Source: Neobacillus cucumis
GTDB lineage: Bacteria > Bacillota > Bacilli > Bacillales > Cytobacillaceae
NCBI RefSeq assembly: GCF_016908975.1
Contig: NZ_JAFBEX010000002.1
Location: 361,517-425,516 of the forward strand
Direction: 5' to 3'
Length of the DNA: 64,000 bases
Shown: positions 20,656 through 28,481 of the stretch, one piece after another
Numbering within the stretch: position 1 is the stretch's first letter
Layout: each line of letters starts with the position of its first letter
Notes under the pieces: generated by a model
Databases searched by the model: none
What the model was told of the DNA's origin: nothing
Seen by the model: the letters and a program-made list of their open reading frames with translations, nothing else
Position numbers and translations under genes: made by a program

Positions 20656-21567
20656 TTATTGAATCTTTTTTTCTATTGTTTTTGTAATACTACGGCAACC
20701 ATCTAAACTAATAGGTTTCTCTCCATCAATGGTAATTCTTCGGACAACTCTTTGTGCATTGCCATAGTCATTCACTGCATAATGTTGGGTTGCGCGATTA
20801 TCCCAAATGATGACATCCCCCGCTTTCCATTTCCAGCGGACTGTATTTTCGAGTTGTGTAACATGTCCTTGCAGTATTGAGAATATATGTGCAGAATCAG
20901 TGGAAGAAAGCCCGATAAAGTTTTTTGCAAAATGACCGAGTAGGAGATGGCGCTCTCCTGTTTCAGGGTGTACATGGACAACGGGATGTTCGGTTTCATA
21001 GATGGTGGAAGTAAAGACCTCATCATGGCGTTTTTTCGCTTCAGCAGAAACATTATTTTTTTTAGCTGCATAATCGTAAGCATTGGTATGGACTGCCCAT
21101 AACTGATTTGCTAGATTCTTTAATTCTGTTGGCAGATTTTCATAGGCAGTAGCTGTATTTGCCCAGACGGTATCGCCTCCTGCCTCTGGTATCACTACTC
21201 CCCGTAAAATGGAGAACTTAGGGTACGCCGCTTCAAACGTTACATCTGTATGCCATGAATCGGCACGACCGCCATGATCAGAATGAAGTTCTAAAATAAA
21301 GTTTGTTCCATTTTTTGTTGGAACAGTTGGATGAACAACTGGGTTACCAAGTAGTTGTGCAAAAGCTTCTTGTCCTTGATCGTCCAGATGATGCTGATCT
21401 CGGAAGAAAACAACCTTATACTTTAAAATGGCCTCACGGATTGATTTAACTGTATTGGAGTCTAGTTCACCGGTAAGTTTCACTCCTGAAATTTCTGCTC
21501 CAATACGTCCAGCCACTGGTGTTACTACAATCGCTGATCCATTTTGCACTTCTTTAACATTACTCAT
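20656..21567 (-). CDS. TauD/TfdA-family alpha-ketoglutarate-dependent dioxygenase
   Basis: A 303-residue non-heme iron oxygenase of the taurine-dioxygenase family, which oxidises an organosulfonate or related compound so that sulfite is released, using 2-oxoglutarate and O2. The iron triad is visible: His106 and Asp108 in SWHTDVTF and His262 in ATQHYAVNDYG, with the 2-oxoglutarate arginine in QRVVRRITI near residues 273-277. ATG at 21567 follows AAGGAGGAAATAAA; the longer frame to 21675 would translate the leader hairpins and is rejected. It is divergent from the SsuA-type gene and has its own promoter and leader. Exact substrate (taurine, alkyl sulfonate, alkyl sulfate) cannot be told. Confidence 0.9.
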   Translation of the reverse strand: MSNVKEVQNGSAIVVTPVAGRIGAEISGVKLTGELDSNTVKSIREAILKYKVVFFRDQHHLDDQGQEAFAQLLGNPVVHPTVPTKNGTNFILELHSDHGGRADSWHTDVTFEAAYPKFSILRGVVIPEAGGDTVWANTATAYENLPTELKNLANQLWAVHTNAYDYAAKKNNVSAEAKKRHDEVFTSTIYETEHPVVHVHPETGERHLLLGHFAKNFIGLSSTDSAHIFSILQGHVTQLENTVRWKWKAGDVIIWDNRATQHYAVNDYGNAQRVVRRITIDGEKPISLDGCRSITKTIEKKIQ

Positions 21568-21626
21568 TTTATTTCCTCCTTGTTTTTCGCCGCAAAAGCG
21601 GCGCTTAAATAGTGGACCGATAAGAC

Positions 21627-21676
21627 AAAAGAAAGCCAGAGCATATGCTCTGGCTTCCAGGTGACTGGTCAGCAAT
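21627..21676 (-). promoter_or_regulatory. Leader attenuator-like element A (dioxygenase)
   Basis: In transcript sense the order is CTGA, a 4-bp mini-hairpin CCAG-TCAC-CTGG, then a terminator AAGCCAGAG-catatg-CTCTGGCTT followed by TCTTTT. The layout matches elements B (21874-21927) and C (26255-26324): a 4-bp stem with a four-base loop centred on CA, then a terminator stem. It lies between the promoter and the coding start. Confidence 0.55.
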
Positions 21677-21718
21677 TCATTTGAATATTATGTATGTAAT
21701 CCCTATCGGTTAAATGTG

Positions 21719-21747
21719 ATTTTAAATGGTCAAAAAAAAACTGTCAA
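21719..21747 (-). promoter_or_regulatory. Sigma-A-type promoter for the dioxygenase gene
   Basis: On the minus strand TTGACA, a 17-base spacer and TAAAAT, an almost consensus vegetative promoter. It points towards leader element A and the dioxygenase. Confidence 0.75.
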
Positions 21748-21805
21748 TCAATAATCGAAAAAATGCTAATAGAAAAATACTATTTAGAAATTTTTGAATA
21801 TTCCA

Positions 21806-21834
21806 TTGACGTTTAAAATTAGAGCTGATAGGAT
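21806..21834 (+). promoter_or_regulatory. Sigma-A-type promoter for the SsuABC-type operon
   Basis: TTGACG, a 17-base spacer and TAGGAT. It lies 40 bases upstream of leader element B and points towards the SsuA-type gene. Confidence 0.65.
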
Positions 21835-21873
21835 TGGTGAAAGCTAAGTAATCCAATAGGAAATAAATATATC

Positions 21874-21927
21874 TGCCGGACAACCGGAGACTTTTCTTTT
21901 AAAAGAGAGATGTCTCCGGTTTTTTTT
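21874..21927 (+). promoter_or_regulatory. Leader attenuator-like element B (SsuABC-type operon)
   Basis: The sequence CTG is followed by CCGG-ACAA-CCGG, a 4-bp mini-hairpin, whose 3' half is also the start of the terminator arm CCGGAGAC. The other arm is GTCTCCGG followed by eight Ts. The mini-hairpin and the terminator therefore compete for the same bases. Compare elements A and C. Confidence 0.65.
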
Positions 21928-22043
21928 CGAGAAATAAGCAAGCAAATAGAAATGTGCCCTAAACAAAAATTATTTCTCGTTGTTAGAATAGGATTTTTCG
22001 ATTGGAGGATTGGTTTTAATCTTAAGAGAAGGTAGGGAATGTT

Positions 22044-23087
22044 ATGAAGTTTTGGAAAAGGAAAGTACTTTTATTGTTAGTAGTATTATCAATCGTTGTA
22101 TCTGCTGGATGCCAGGAGAGGAAGACAGAAGCTACAGGAACAAAAGGAAATGGCGCGTATGAAACACTGAAACTCAGGTATGAAGGATCAGTGGGTTCGG
22201 TTACTTATCCAGAATTAGCAGAGGATTTAGGTTATCTTGGTCCGATTAAACTTGATTGGATCGGAAATCAAACAAGCGGGCCTGCCTCAATTCAAAACGC
22301 AGCTACCGGTCAAACCGACTTTGGCGGTGCATTTAACGGGGCCATTGCAAAATTGATAGCGAGCGGTGCACCTATTAAATCGGTCATTGGTTATTACGGT
22401 AGTGATAAGGATACATATACCGGCTATTATGTATTGAATGGCAGTTCGATAAAAAATGCCCGTGACCTGATTGGAAAAAAAGTTGGCATGAACACAATGG
22501 GAGCGCATGCTGAATTTGTTTTAAAAGAATATTTAAAACAAAATGGATTAACAGACGAGGAAATTAAGAAAGTGACTTTAGTTGTCCTGCCACCGGTAAG
22601 TACAGAGCAAGCACTCCGCCAAAAACAAATTGATGTCGCTGTTTTGTCCGGAATGTTAGGGGATTTGGCAGTAAAAAATGGGGGGATCAGAAAGCTATTT
22701 AGTGATTATGATTTGTTGGGGCCCTTTACAGCAGGCAGCTATGTGTTTACCGACAAATTTATCAAACAAAATCCGCATACGGTGAAAAAGTTTGTTGAGG
22801 CCACAGCAAAAGCGATTGAGTGGGCACAGACCCATTCACGAGATGAAGTGATAGCCCGTTATGAATCTATTATTAAGAAGCGTGGCCGCAAGGAAGATAC
22901 AAACACGGTGCAATATTGGAAAAGTACAGGTATTGCAGAGAAAGGTGGAGTTATTCAGGAAAAGGAATTTAAAATCTGGGTCGATTGGCTGAAGAAAAAT
23001 GGGGAGTTCAAAGATGGCCAAGTAAAAGTAAATGATTTATATACCAATGAATTTAATCCATATAAGGGTGAAATTGATAAAAAGTAA
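22044..23087 (+). CDS. ABC transporter substrate-binding lipoprotein, SsuA/TauA type
   Basis: A 347-residue extracellular binding lipoprotein. A basic start and hydrophobic stretch lead to the lipobox VSAGC with the lipidated cysteine at residue 23. The mature part has the NMT1/SsuA-like pattern: YPELAEDLGYLGPIKLDW, the QTDFGGAFNGAIAKLIASG block and a long two-lobe periplasmic-binding domain (LIGKKVGMNTMGAHAEF). Such proteins bind sulfonates, sulfate esters, nitrate or thiamine precursors; the adjacent oxygenases favour an organosulfur ligand. It is 12 bases before the ATPase gene and starts an operon controlled by promoter and leader B. Confidence 0.9.
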   Translation: MKFWKRKVLLLLVVLSIVVSAGCQERKTEATGTKGNGAYETLKLRYEGSVGSVTYPELAEDLGYLGPIKLDWIGNQTSGPASIQNAATGQTDFGGAFNGAIAKLIASGAPIKSVIGYYGSDKDTYTGYYVLNGSSIKNARDLIGKKVGMNTMGAHAEFVLKEYLKQNGLTDEEIKKVTLVVLPPVSTEQALRQKQIDVAVLSGMLGDLAVKNGGIRKLFSDYDLLGPFTAGSYVFTDKFIKQNPHTVKKFVEATAKAIEWAQTHSRDEVIARYESIIKKRGRKEDTNTVQYWKSTGIAEKGGVIQEKEFKIWVDWLKKNGEFKDGQVKVNDLYTNEFNPYKGEIDKK

Positions 23088-23099
23088 TGGGGTGAGAGG

Positions 23100-23927
23100 A
23101 TGACAGCAAAAATTCAGTTTGAACATGTCAGTAAAGTGTTTAAAGTAAGGGATTTAAATCAAGGAAAGGGAGCGTTTAAAGAATTCACAGCCATTAAAAA
23201 TGTCCATTTTTCGGTGAACAGTGGAGAGTTTCTTTCATTAGTTGGTCCATCGGGATGTGGAAAATCAACTTTGCTTGACCTTTTAGGCGGTTTGACGAAA
23301 CCAACCACAGGACGGATTTTGCTAGATGGAAAACCGATAGAGGGACCCGGTTTAGATCGGGGGATTGTCTTTCAGCAGTATGCGTTACTGCCTTGGAAGA
23401 CGGCCAAAGGAAACATTGAATTTGGCTTAGAGTCAAAAGGTGTTCCTAAAAAGGAGCGGGCTGAAATTTCTCGGCACTTTTTGTCACTGGTTGGATTATC
23501 AGGTTTCGAAGATCGTTATCCGCACGAACTCTCAGGTGGAATGAAGCAGCGTGTGGCTATTGCCAGAAGTTTGGCGTTTGATCCTGACGTGCTGCTAATG
23601 GATGAACCGTTCGCTGCCCTCGATGCGCAGACCCGTGAAACCTTGCAAACAGAATTACTTCGAATCTGGGAACATACCAAAAAGACGATTGTGTTTATTA
23701 CACATGGGATTGACGAAGCAGTATATTTGGGTCAGCGTGTTGCCGTAATGACTTCCCGCCCGGGAACGATAAAACAAATTATTGATAACCCGCTTCATTT
23801 AACAAGTCACGAAGAGGACATACGTTCAACAACAGCATTTGCAAAGGCACGTCACCAAATTTGGGATTTGCTTCGAGAAGAGGTAGTCAAAGCGCAAACA
23901 GTCGAGAATAAGGATCAATCAGCTTAA
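23100..23927 (+). CDS. ABC transporter ATPase, SsuB/TauB type
   Basis: A 275-residue nucleotide-binding subunit energising the importer at the inner face of the membrane. The Walker [12 protein letters not shown]-loop FQQYALLPW, signature LSGGMKQRV, Walker [13 protein letters not shown] and switch histidine FITHGIDEA are all intact. A GGGGTGAGAGG ribosome site stands directly before ATG. The gene order binding protein, ATPase, permease is that of nitrate/sulfonate/taurine uptake systems. Confidence 0.94.
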   Translation: MTAKIQFEHVSKVFKVRDLNQGKGAFKEFTAIKNVHFSVNSGEFLSLVGPSGCGKSTLLDLLGGLTKPTTGRILLDGKPIEGPGLDRGIVFQQYALLPWKTAKGNIEFGLESKGVPKKERAEISRHFLSLVGLSGFEDRYPHELSGGMKQRVAIARSLAFDPDVLLMDEPFAALDAQTRETLQTELLRIWEHTKKTIVFITHGIDEAVYLGQRVAVMTSRPGTIKQIIDNPLHLTSHEEDIRSTTAFAKARHQIWDLLREEVVKAQTVENKDQSA

Positions 23928-23961
23928 CAAAGTTTAATTATTTTATAGAAGAGGTGAGAAA

Positions 23962-24792
23962 ATGTCTGATTTTGGTAAATCATTCACAGCGCCAATGCAA
24001 ACATCCCATCGGATTCGTTTTTCTTTTCATTGGGTGCAAAGTCTTGTCAAACAATCTATTGTCATTTTGCTTCTACTAATCCTTTGGGAGACAGCTCCCC
24101 GAATGGGGTTAGTGGATCCCACATTCTTTCCGCCTTTTTCAAAAGTAGCAGAGAGTTGGTGGGGATTAGTGATTTCGGGTGATCTGTATGCCCACTTTCA
24201 GGCCAGTATTCTCCGTTCGCTTTTCGGATTTGGGTTGGCGATCCTTGTTGCCATTCCTTTGGGGCTTATTATTGGGTGGTATCCACTGGCAAGCGAATTG
24301 TTAAATCCGGTGCTAGAGGTGTTTCGTAATACAGCTGCCTTAGCGTTATTACCTGTCTTTATTTTGCTGCTTGGGATTGGAGAAACATCCAAAGTTTCCA
24401 TCGTCTTTTTTGCTTGTACGTTTCCGATTCTTTTAAATACGATCAATGCTGTTCGAAATGTCGATCCATTGCTCATAAAGGCTGCAAAATCCATGGCTCT
24501 GCCCTCCTACAAATTATTTTATAAAGTAATTTTGCCAGCTTCCATTCCGACTATTTTTACCGGAATACGTATGGCTGGATCATCCTCCATTCTTGTGTTG
24601 ATTGCTGCCGAAATGGTTGGAGCGAAGGAAGGCTTGGGATATCTCATAAACTATTCGCAACAGAACTTCCAAATACCGCAAATGTATGCCGGTATTATTA
24701 CGATTTCATTGCTTGGTGTGGCCATAAATTATCTTTTAGTTTTCTTAGAAAGAAAATTTTCAAGTTGGAAAACAAATTCAAATCAACAATAA
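23962..24792 (+). CDS. ABC transporter permease, SsuC/TauC type
   Basis: A 276-residue inner-membrane permease with about six transmembrane segments. The EAA loop that contacts the ATPase is visible as LLIKAAKSMALPSYKLFYKVILPAS-like sequence near residues 172-196. GAAGAGGTGAGAAA precedes ATG. It ends 18 bases before the monooxygenase start, so the four genes form one unit. Confidence 0.93.
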   Translation: MSDFGKSFTAPMQTSHRIRFSFHWVQSLVKQSIVILLLLILWETAPRMGLVDPTFFPPFSKVAESWWGLVISGDLYAHFQASILRSLFGFGLAILVAIPLGLIIGWYPLASELLNPVLEVFRNTAALALLPVFILLLGIGETSKVSIVFFACTFPILLNTINAVRNVDPLLIKAAKSMALPSYKLFYKVILPASIPTIFTGIRMAGSSSILVLIAAEMVGAKEGLGYLINYSQQNFQIPQMYAGIITISLLGVAINYLLVFLERKFSSWKTNSNQQ

Positions 24793-24810
24793 GAGAAAGA
24801 AGGAATGAAT

Positions 24811-26175
24811 ATGACTCAAAATAATCGGGAAATGAAACTAGGTGCATTTTTTATGATTCCTGGACATCATGTGGCAGCTTGGCGTCATCCAAAAGCGGAA
24901 TCTCATCAAACCATGAGTTTTGATTTTATCAAAAGACTAGCCCAAACAGCAGAGCGTGGAAAGTTTGATATGGTTTTTCTTGCGGATAACTACGCGGTGA
25001 GAAGGAACAATCAGAAGGTCCTAGGCCAAACCGTGAATACGTTATTTGAACCCTTTACTCTTTTATCAGCTCTTGCTGCGGTAACAAATCATATCGGATT
25101 TGTCGGAACGGTATCCACTACTTTTAATGAGCCATTTAATGTTGCTCGCAGGTTCGCCTCACTCGATCATTTAAGTGGTGGCCGTGCAGGTTGGAATGTT
25201 GTCACATCGAGCACTGACGTAGAAGCCCAAAATTTTAATTTAGAGCACCAGCTTCTTCATGAAAAACGCTATGAACGGGCCGAAGAGTTTGTAGATGTAG
25301 TTAAGAAGCTATGGGATAGTTGGGAGGATGATGCGTTAATTATTGATAAAGAGGCAGCCCAATTTGCGGATTCTTCCAAAATACACGCGATTAATCATAA
25401 AGGAGAATGGTTTTCCGTTACGGGTCCATTAAATATCTCCCGTCCGATACAAGGGCATCCGGTAGTGATCCAGGCGGGTTCTTCTGAGGCAGGGAAGGAG
25501 CTTGCCGCACGAACTGCAGAGGTTATTTTCACAGCTTGGCAAACTATTGAGGAAGCACAAGCCTTTTATGCGGATGTAAAAAGAAGAATGGCAAAATACG
25601 GTCGCTCACCAGAGGAACTGAAAATTATGCCTGGGATCTTCCCTGTTATCGGAAGGACGGAGGAAGAAGCAGAAGAAAATAAGAGGCTGCTTGAGGAGCT
25701 TATACCAGAAGAAGCGGGGATCTCTCTTTTGTCTGGCATGATAAGTGTTGATTTATCAGGATATCCGGTGGATGGACCACTCCCTGATTTGCCTGTAGTG
25801 AGTCAGATAAATGGCGGGAAAAGTCGTTTCCAATTATTAAAGGATCTTGCAGACCGTGAGGGATTGACGATTCGTCAGTTGTATCAACGGATAGCTGGTG
25901 CCCGCGGACATCGGGAGATCAAAGGTACCCCAGAACAAATTGCGGATCAAATGCAAGAATGGTTTGAAAATGGTGCAGCGGACGGATTCAATGTGATGCC
26001 TCCTTATTTGCCTGGTGGTCTGGATGATTTCGTAAATCTGGTTATTCCAGTGCTACAAGAACGCGGATTGTTCCGTAAAGAATATACAGGCAGCACATTA
26101 AGGGAGAATCTCGGCTTAAAACGGCCAGTTAATACACTTATTGAGTCGGAAAAAGAAACAATTAAATTTCGTTAA
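24811..26175 (+). CDS. Flavin-dependent monooxygenase, NtaA/SnaA/DszA family
   Basis: A 454-residue LLM-class FMNH2-dependent monooxygenase of the NtaA/SnaA/DszA/YxeK group. Typical blocks are GHHVAAWRHP, FDMVFLADNYAVR, LFEPFTLLSALAAVT, SGGRAGWNVVTSS and the phosphate loop QAGSSEAGKELAARTAEVIF. ATG at 24811 is chosen because AAGAAAGAAGGA lies six bases before it; an in-frame ATG at 24805 has no spacing. The enzyme would need a flavin reductase, which is not in this window. Its operon with an SsuABC-type importer points to cleavage of a C-S bond for sulfur supply. Relatives act on sulfones, nitrilotriacetate or N-acetylated succinylcysteine, so the substrate is open. Confidence 0.9.
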   Translation: MTQNNREMKLGAFFMIPGHHVAAWRHPKAESHQTMSFDFIKRLAQTAERGKFDMVFLADNYAVRRNNQKVLGQTVNTLFEPFTLLSALAAVTNHIGFVGTVSTTFNEPFNVARRFASLDHLSGGRAGWNVVTSSTDVEAQNFNLEHQLLHEKRYERAEEFVDVVKKLWDSWEDDALIIDKEAAQFADSSKIHAINHKGEWFSVTGPLNISRPIQGHPVVIQAGSSEAGKELAARTAEVIFTAWQTIEEAQAFYADVKRRMAKYGRSPEELKIMPGIFPVIGRTEEEAEENKRLLEELIPEEAGISLLSGMISVDLSGYPVDGPLPDLPVVSQINGGKSRFQLLKDLADREGLTIRQLYQRIAGARGHREIKGTPEQIADQMQEWFENGAADGFNVMPPYLPGGLDDFVNLVIPVLQERGLFRKEYTGSTLRENLGLKRPVNTLIESEKETIKFR

Positions 26176-26254
26176 TTTAATTTAAATAAAATCCTACTTG
26201 ATTTATAGGTGAGTTTTATAATTTTAATTACTAAATGGAAAATTCAGTAATATA

Positions 26255-26324
26255 TGACTGGTCAACCAGAGGCTCTTTATTTAGGATGATTTATTTGCCG
26301 ATATAGGGAGCCTCTTCATTTTAG
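26255..26324 (+). promoter_or_regulatory. Leader attenuator-like element C
   Basis: ATGA is followed by CTGG-TCAA-CCAG, a 4-bp mini-hairpin, running directly into the terminator arm AGAGGCTC; the other arm GAGCCTCT follows after a longer loop, then TCATTTT. It lies 80 bases after the monooxygenase stop and 57 bases before a 48-residue open frame, so it either ends the sulfur operon conditionally or governs that small gene. Confidence 0.6.
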
Positions 26325-26380
26325 AGGGGATTTATGTAAATAAATTTGAAAAAAGGAGAGTATCTGAAAGGGGCATTATT

Positions 26381-26527
26381 ATGGATCATAATGAGGTAAA
26401 AATGTGGATAAATGATTATTTAGATTTGTACCTTTATGCAAAAAGCATGAATGATTATTTGTGGCAACAAGAAATTATTGAAAAACTACAAAATTCCCTT
26501 AACGAAATCAGGGGCTACTTCCATTGA
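26381..26527 (+). CDS. Small hypothetical protein (48 aa) downstream of leader C
   Basis: ATG at 26381 is preceded by GAAAGGGGCATTATT. The protein is aromatic and helical (MWINDYLDLYLYAKSMNDY, then LWQQEIIEKLQNSLNEI), has no cysteine, signal or membrane segment, and I do not recognise it. It is the only gene between leader C and the ArsR unit, so it is likely an accessory of the sulfur locus. The protein-like composition and good ribosome site argue that it is real. Confidence 0.5.
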   Translation: MDHNEVKMWINDYLDLYLYAKSMNDYLWQQEIIEKLQNSLNEIRGYFH

Positions 26528-26932
26528 CTTTAATTATGTTTTGGAAACCAATAAACGAAATTAATTAGAAATTAGACCTGTTTTGGTTTTTTGACTTCCC
26601 CATACAATGATTACCCATCATTTGATCTTTCATATTATCCATGTTCATTTCACACATTTAATCCATCAGCATTCTCATTCAATTTATTTCTGTCATCAGT
26701 TACATGTCAGTTTAGAAATGATTCATCGCTCTACAAATGGCTGACCAAGGTTCGGTAAATCAAACCATTAGTTAAATCGACAGCATCGTGTAGGGCCATA
26801 TATCGGATTTTTTTGTTAAGAGGGAAAGTTAAATTAAAAAATGAAAAGCACTCTCTTGACAGAGCATCTCTGATTGAATACAATATTTCTATAAATACTG
26901 AAATAAGCATTGCTGAAAGGAGGTTTTTAACG
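26528..26932. other. Intergenic region upstream of the ArsR gene
   Basis: About 400 bases. It holds the operator-like site at 26884-26904. A 30-codon methionine-rich open frame lies on the minus strand at 26565-26657 without a ribosome site (see findings). The ArsR open frame extends up to 26813 but has a proper ribosome site only at 26933. Confidence 0.5.
26884..26904. promoter_or_regulatory. Operator-like site 1 of the ArsR-family unit
   Basis: TATTTCTATAAATACTGAAAT is the exact reverse complement of 27224-27244 and differs at one base from 28425-28445. It contains the imperfect inverted repeat ATTTC...GAAAT. It lies 28 bases before the regulator start, fitting autoregulation. Confidence 0.7.
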
Positions 26933-27196
26933 GTGAGTGATGATATTGCAGTAAAAGTCTATAAGGCACTAGGTGAATCGACTCGTTTACAAATCGTAAA
27001 ATTACTTGCTCAACAATCAGAGTTAGCTTGCCTGGAAATGGCAAATCAATTAAAAGTCCCTGCCAATTCAACATTAACGCATCATTTAAAACCATTACTC
27101 GATTGCGGATTATTAGCAGTTCGCAGAGAGGGAACCTTCAGATATTACAGTTTACAACGAGAAGTCCTTGAACAATACGCTCCCGCTTTACTTTAA
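26933..27196 (+). CDS. ArsR-family winged-helix repressor
   Basis: An 87-residue helix-turn-helix protein: YKALGESTRLQIVKLLAQ in the first helices, SELACLEMANQL, then the recognition helix region STLTHHLKPLLDCGLL and wing RREGTFRYYSL. GTG at 26933 is chosen because GAAAGGAGGTTTTTAACG precedes it; the upstream extension has no ribosome site. No CxC or other typical metal site is seen apart from the single cysteines in ELACLE and LLDCGLL, so it may sense a reactive organic or redox signal rather than arsenic, as inference. It precedes the old yellow enzyme and MFS genes, each with the same operator. Confidence 0.87.
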   Translation: MSDDIAVKVYKALGESTRLQIVKLLAQQSELACLEMANQLKVPANSTLTHHLKPLLDCGLLAVRREGTFRYYSLQREVLEQYAPALL

Positions 27197-27223
27197 TGTT
27201 AAAGCGGTAATATTTTAATTTTA

Positions 27224-27244
27224 ATTTCAGTATTTATAGAAATA
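27224..27244. promoter_or_regulatory. Operator-like site 2 of the ArsR-family unit
   Basis: ATTTCAGTATTTATAGAAATA, exact inverted copy of site 1, located 30 bases before the old yellow enzyme start. Confidence 0.75.
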
Positions 27245-27274
27245 CCGAATAATTGAATTGAACGGGGGAAATGT

Positions 27275-28375
27275 ATGGGTCAAATTAGCAAAGAAACAAA
27301 TTCTTGGGGAAATTTAGAAAATGGTTTAGAAAGTAAATTGTTTGAACCGGTAAAAATCGGAGCTTGGAATTTACGCTCTCGTATCGCAATGGCACCGTTA
27401 ACCAGATCCTTTGCAGATGATCAGACAGGCGTTGTAGGAGAGGATATTGTTGAATATTATCGAAAGCGTGCTGCCGATGGAGTTGGTTTAATCATTTCAG
27501 AGGGTACCGTCATTAGTCCTCGTGGAAAAGGCTATCCTGGAATTCCTGGCATTTATTCAGATGAACAAATTAAGGGATGGAAAAAAGTAACTGATGCTGT
27601 GCATAAAGAGAGAGGAACAATGATTGCTCAAATATGGCATGTTGGTCGTTTATCTCATCACGAGCTTGCTGGAAATCTGCCTCCTCAAGCACCATCAGCT
27701 ATTCCAGCTGAAGGCCTTGTTTCTCGTTTCCGTAAGCCATATGATGTTCCTGAAGAAATGACGATTAAAGATATTAATGAAGTAATCAATTTATATGCGC
27801 AAGCTGCGAAAAATGCAATAGCAGCAGGTTTTGATGGTGTGGAAATTCACGGTGCCCATGGATACTTGATTGACCAATTTAATTCAGATATAACAAATCA
27901 TCGAACAGACAAATATGGTGGTGACCTTGCTCAAAGATTAACGTTCATGAAGGAAGTAATTAAAGCAGTTATCGACGCAATTGGTACAGAACGAACAATG
28001 ATTCGATTCTCTGCTCATAAAGCAGATATACCAAATTACATGTGGGAAGAACCAGAAAAGGCTATTCGTACATTTGTTGAGGCATTTAAGGAAGCGGGTG
28101 CAACCATGATTCACCCATCGATTATGCAATTTGATCGAGTACTTGCAAATGGAAAAACGATGCATCAATTAGTCCGAAAATACTGGGATGGTGTCATTAT
28201 TGGGGTAGGTACATTAAATCCAGTAATGGCGAATCAGGCGATTGAAGAAGGAATAATTGATGTCGCTGCTTTCGGACGTCCATTAATTTCTAATCCTGAT
28301 TTTATTCATCGTTTAAAAAATGGTGAAGAATTGGAAGAGTACAATGTTAAGAAGCATCTTAATACATTAATTTAA
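27275..28375 (+). CDS. Old yellow enzyme family NADH:flavin oxidoreductase
   Basis: A 366-residue FMN ene-reductase. Visible parts are LFEPVKIGAWNLRSRIAMAPLTR at the N-terminus, HVGRLSH, the substrate-binding HGAHGYLIDQF (classically N/H-H with catalytic residues), the SDITNHRTDKYGGD block and the FMN phosphate loop IGVGTLNP followed by AFGRPLISNPDF. Enzymes of this class reduce activated C=C bonds of enals, enones, quinones or nitro compounds. A GAACGGGGGAAATGT ribosome site precedes ATG. With an ArsR repressor and an exporter sharing its operator it looks like a detoxification unit for electrophiles. Confidence 0.93.
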   Translation: MGQISKETNSWGNLENGLESKLFEPVKIGAWNLRSRIAMAPLTRSFADDQTGVVGEDIVEYYRKRAADGVGLIISEGTVISPRGKGYPGIPGIYSDEQIKGWKKVTDAVHKERGTMIAQIWHVGRLSHHELAGNLPPQAPSAIPAEGLVSRFRKPYDVPEEMTIKDINEVINLYAQAAKNAIAAGFDGVEIHGAHGYLIDQFNSDITNHRTDKYGGDLAQRLTFMKEVIKAVIDAIGTERTMIRFSAHKADIPNYMWEEPEKAIRTFVEAFKEAGATMIHPSIMQFDRVLANGKTMHQLVRKYWDGVIIGVGTLNPVMANQAIEEGIIDVAAFGRPLISNPDFIHRLKNGEELEEYNVKKHLNTLI

Positions 28376-28424
28376 AGCACTAGAATAGAAAGAAGCTTAT
28401 ATAGCTTCTTTCATTTTATATATT

Positions 28425-28445
28425 ATTTCAGTGTTTATAGAAATA
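28425..28445. promoter_or_regulatory. Operator-like site 3 of the ArsR-family unit
   Basis: ATTTCAGTGTTTATAGAAATA, one mismatch from site 2, located 37 bases before the MFS gene start. An inverted repeat AGAAGCTTATATAGCTTCTT just upstream (28390-28410) could terminate the previous transcript. Confidence 0.72.
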
Positions 28446-28481
28446 TAGAAATTAATAGTGATATTGAGGAGGAAATTTCAC

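Larger units (their letters stand above)
21568..22043. other. Divergent control region of the organosulfur genes
   Basis: The 476 bases between the dioxygenase and the SsuA-type gene hold two back-to-back sigma-A-type promoters and, downstream of each, a small tetraloop hairpin joined to a terminator hairpin (annotated separately). Another hairpin, CGCCGCAAAAGCGGCG at 21588-21603, stands just before the dioxygenase ribosome site. Both operons therefore appear to be controlled after transcription start. Confidence 0.65.

Noticed and set aside
21568..21675. Upstream extension of the TauD-type gene to 21675
   Set aside because: It would translate the hairpins of leader A, and the first good ribosome site is just before 21567.
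21627..26324. Leader elements as S-box (SAM), T-box or guanidine riboswitches
   Set aside because: The S-box GAGGTGGAGGGA and T-box GGTGGNACCGCG consensus sequences are absent, and the tetraloops are not the ACGR loops of guanidine-II. The elements are therefore reported as unassigned.
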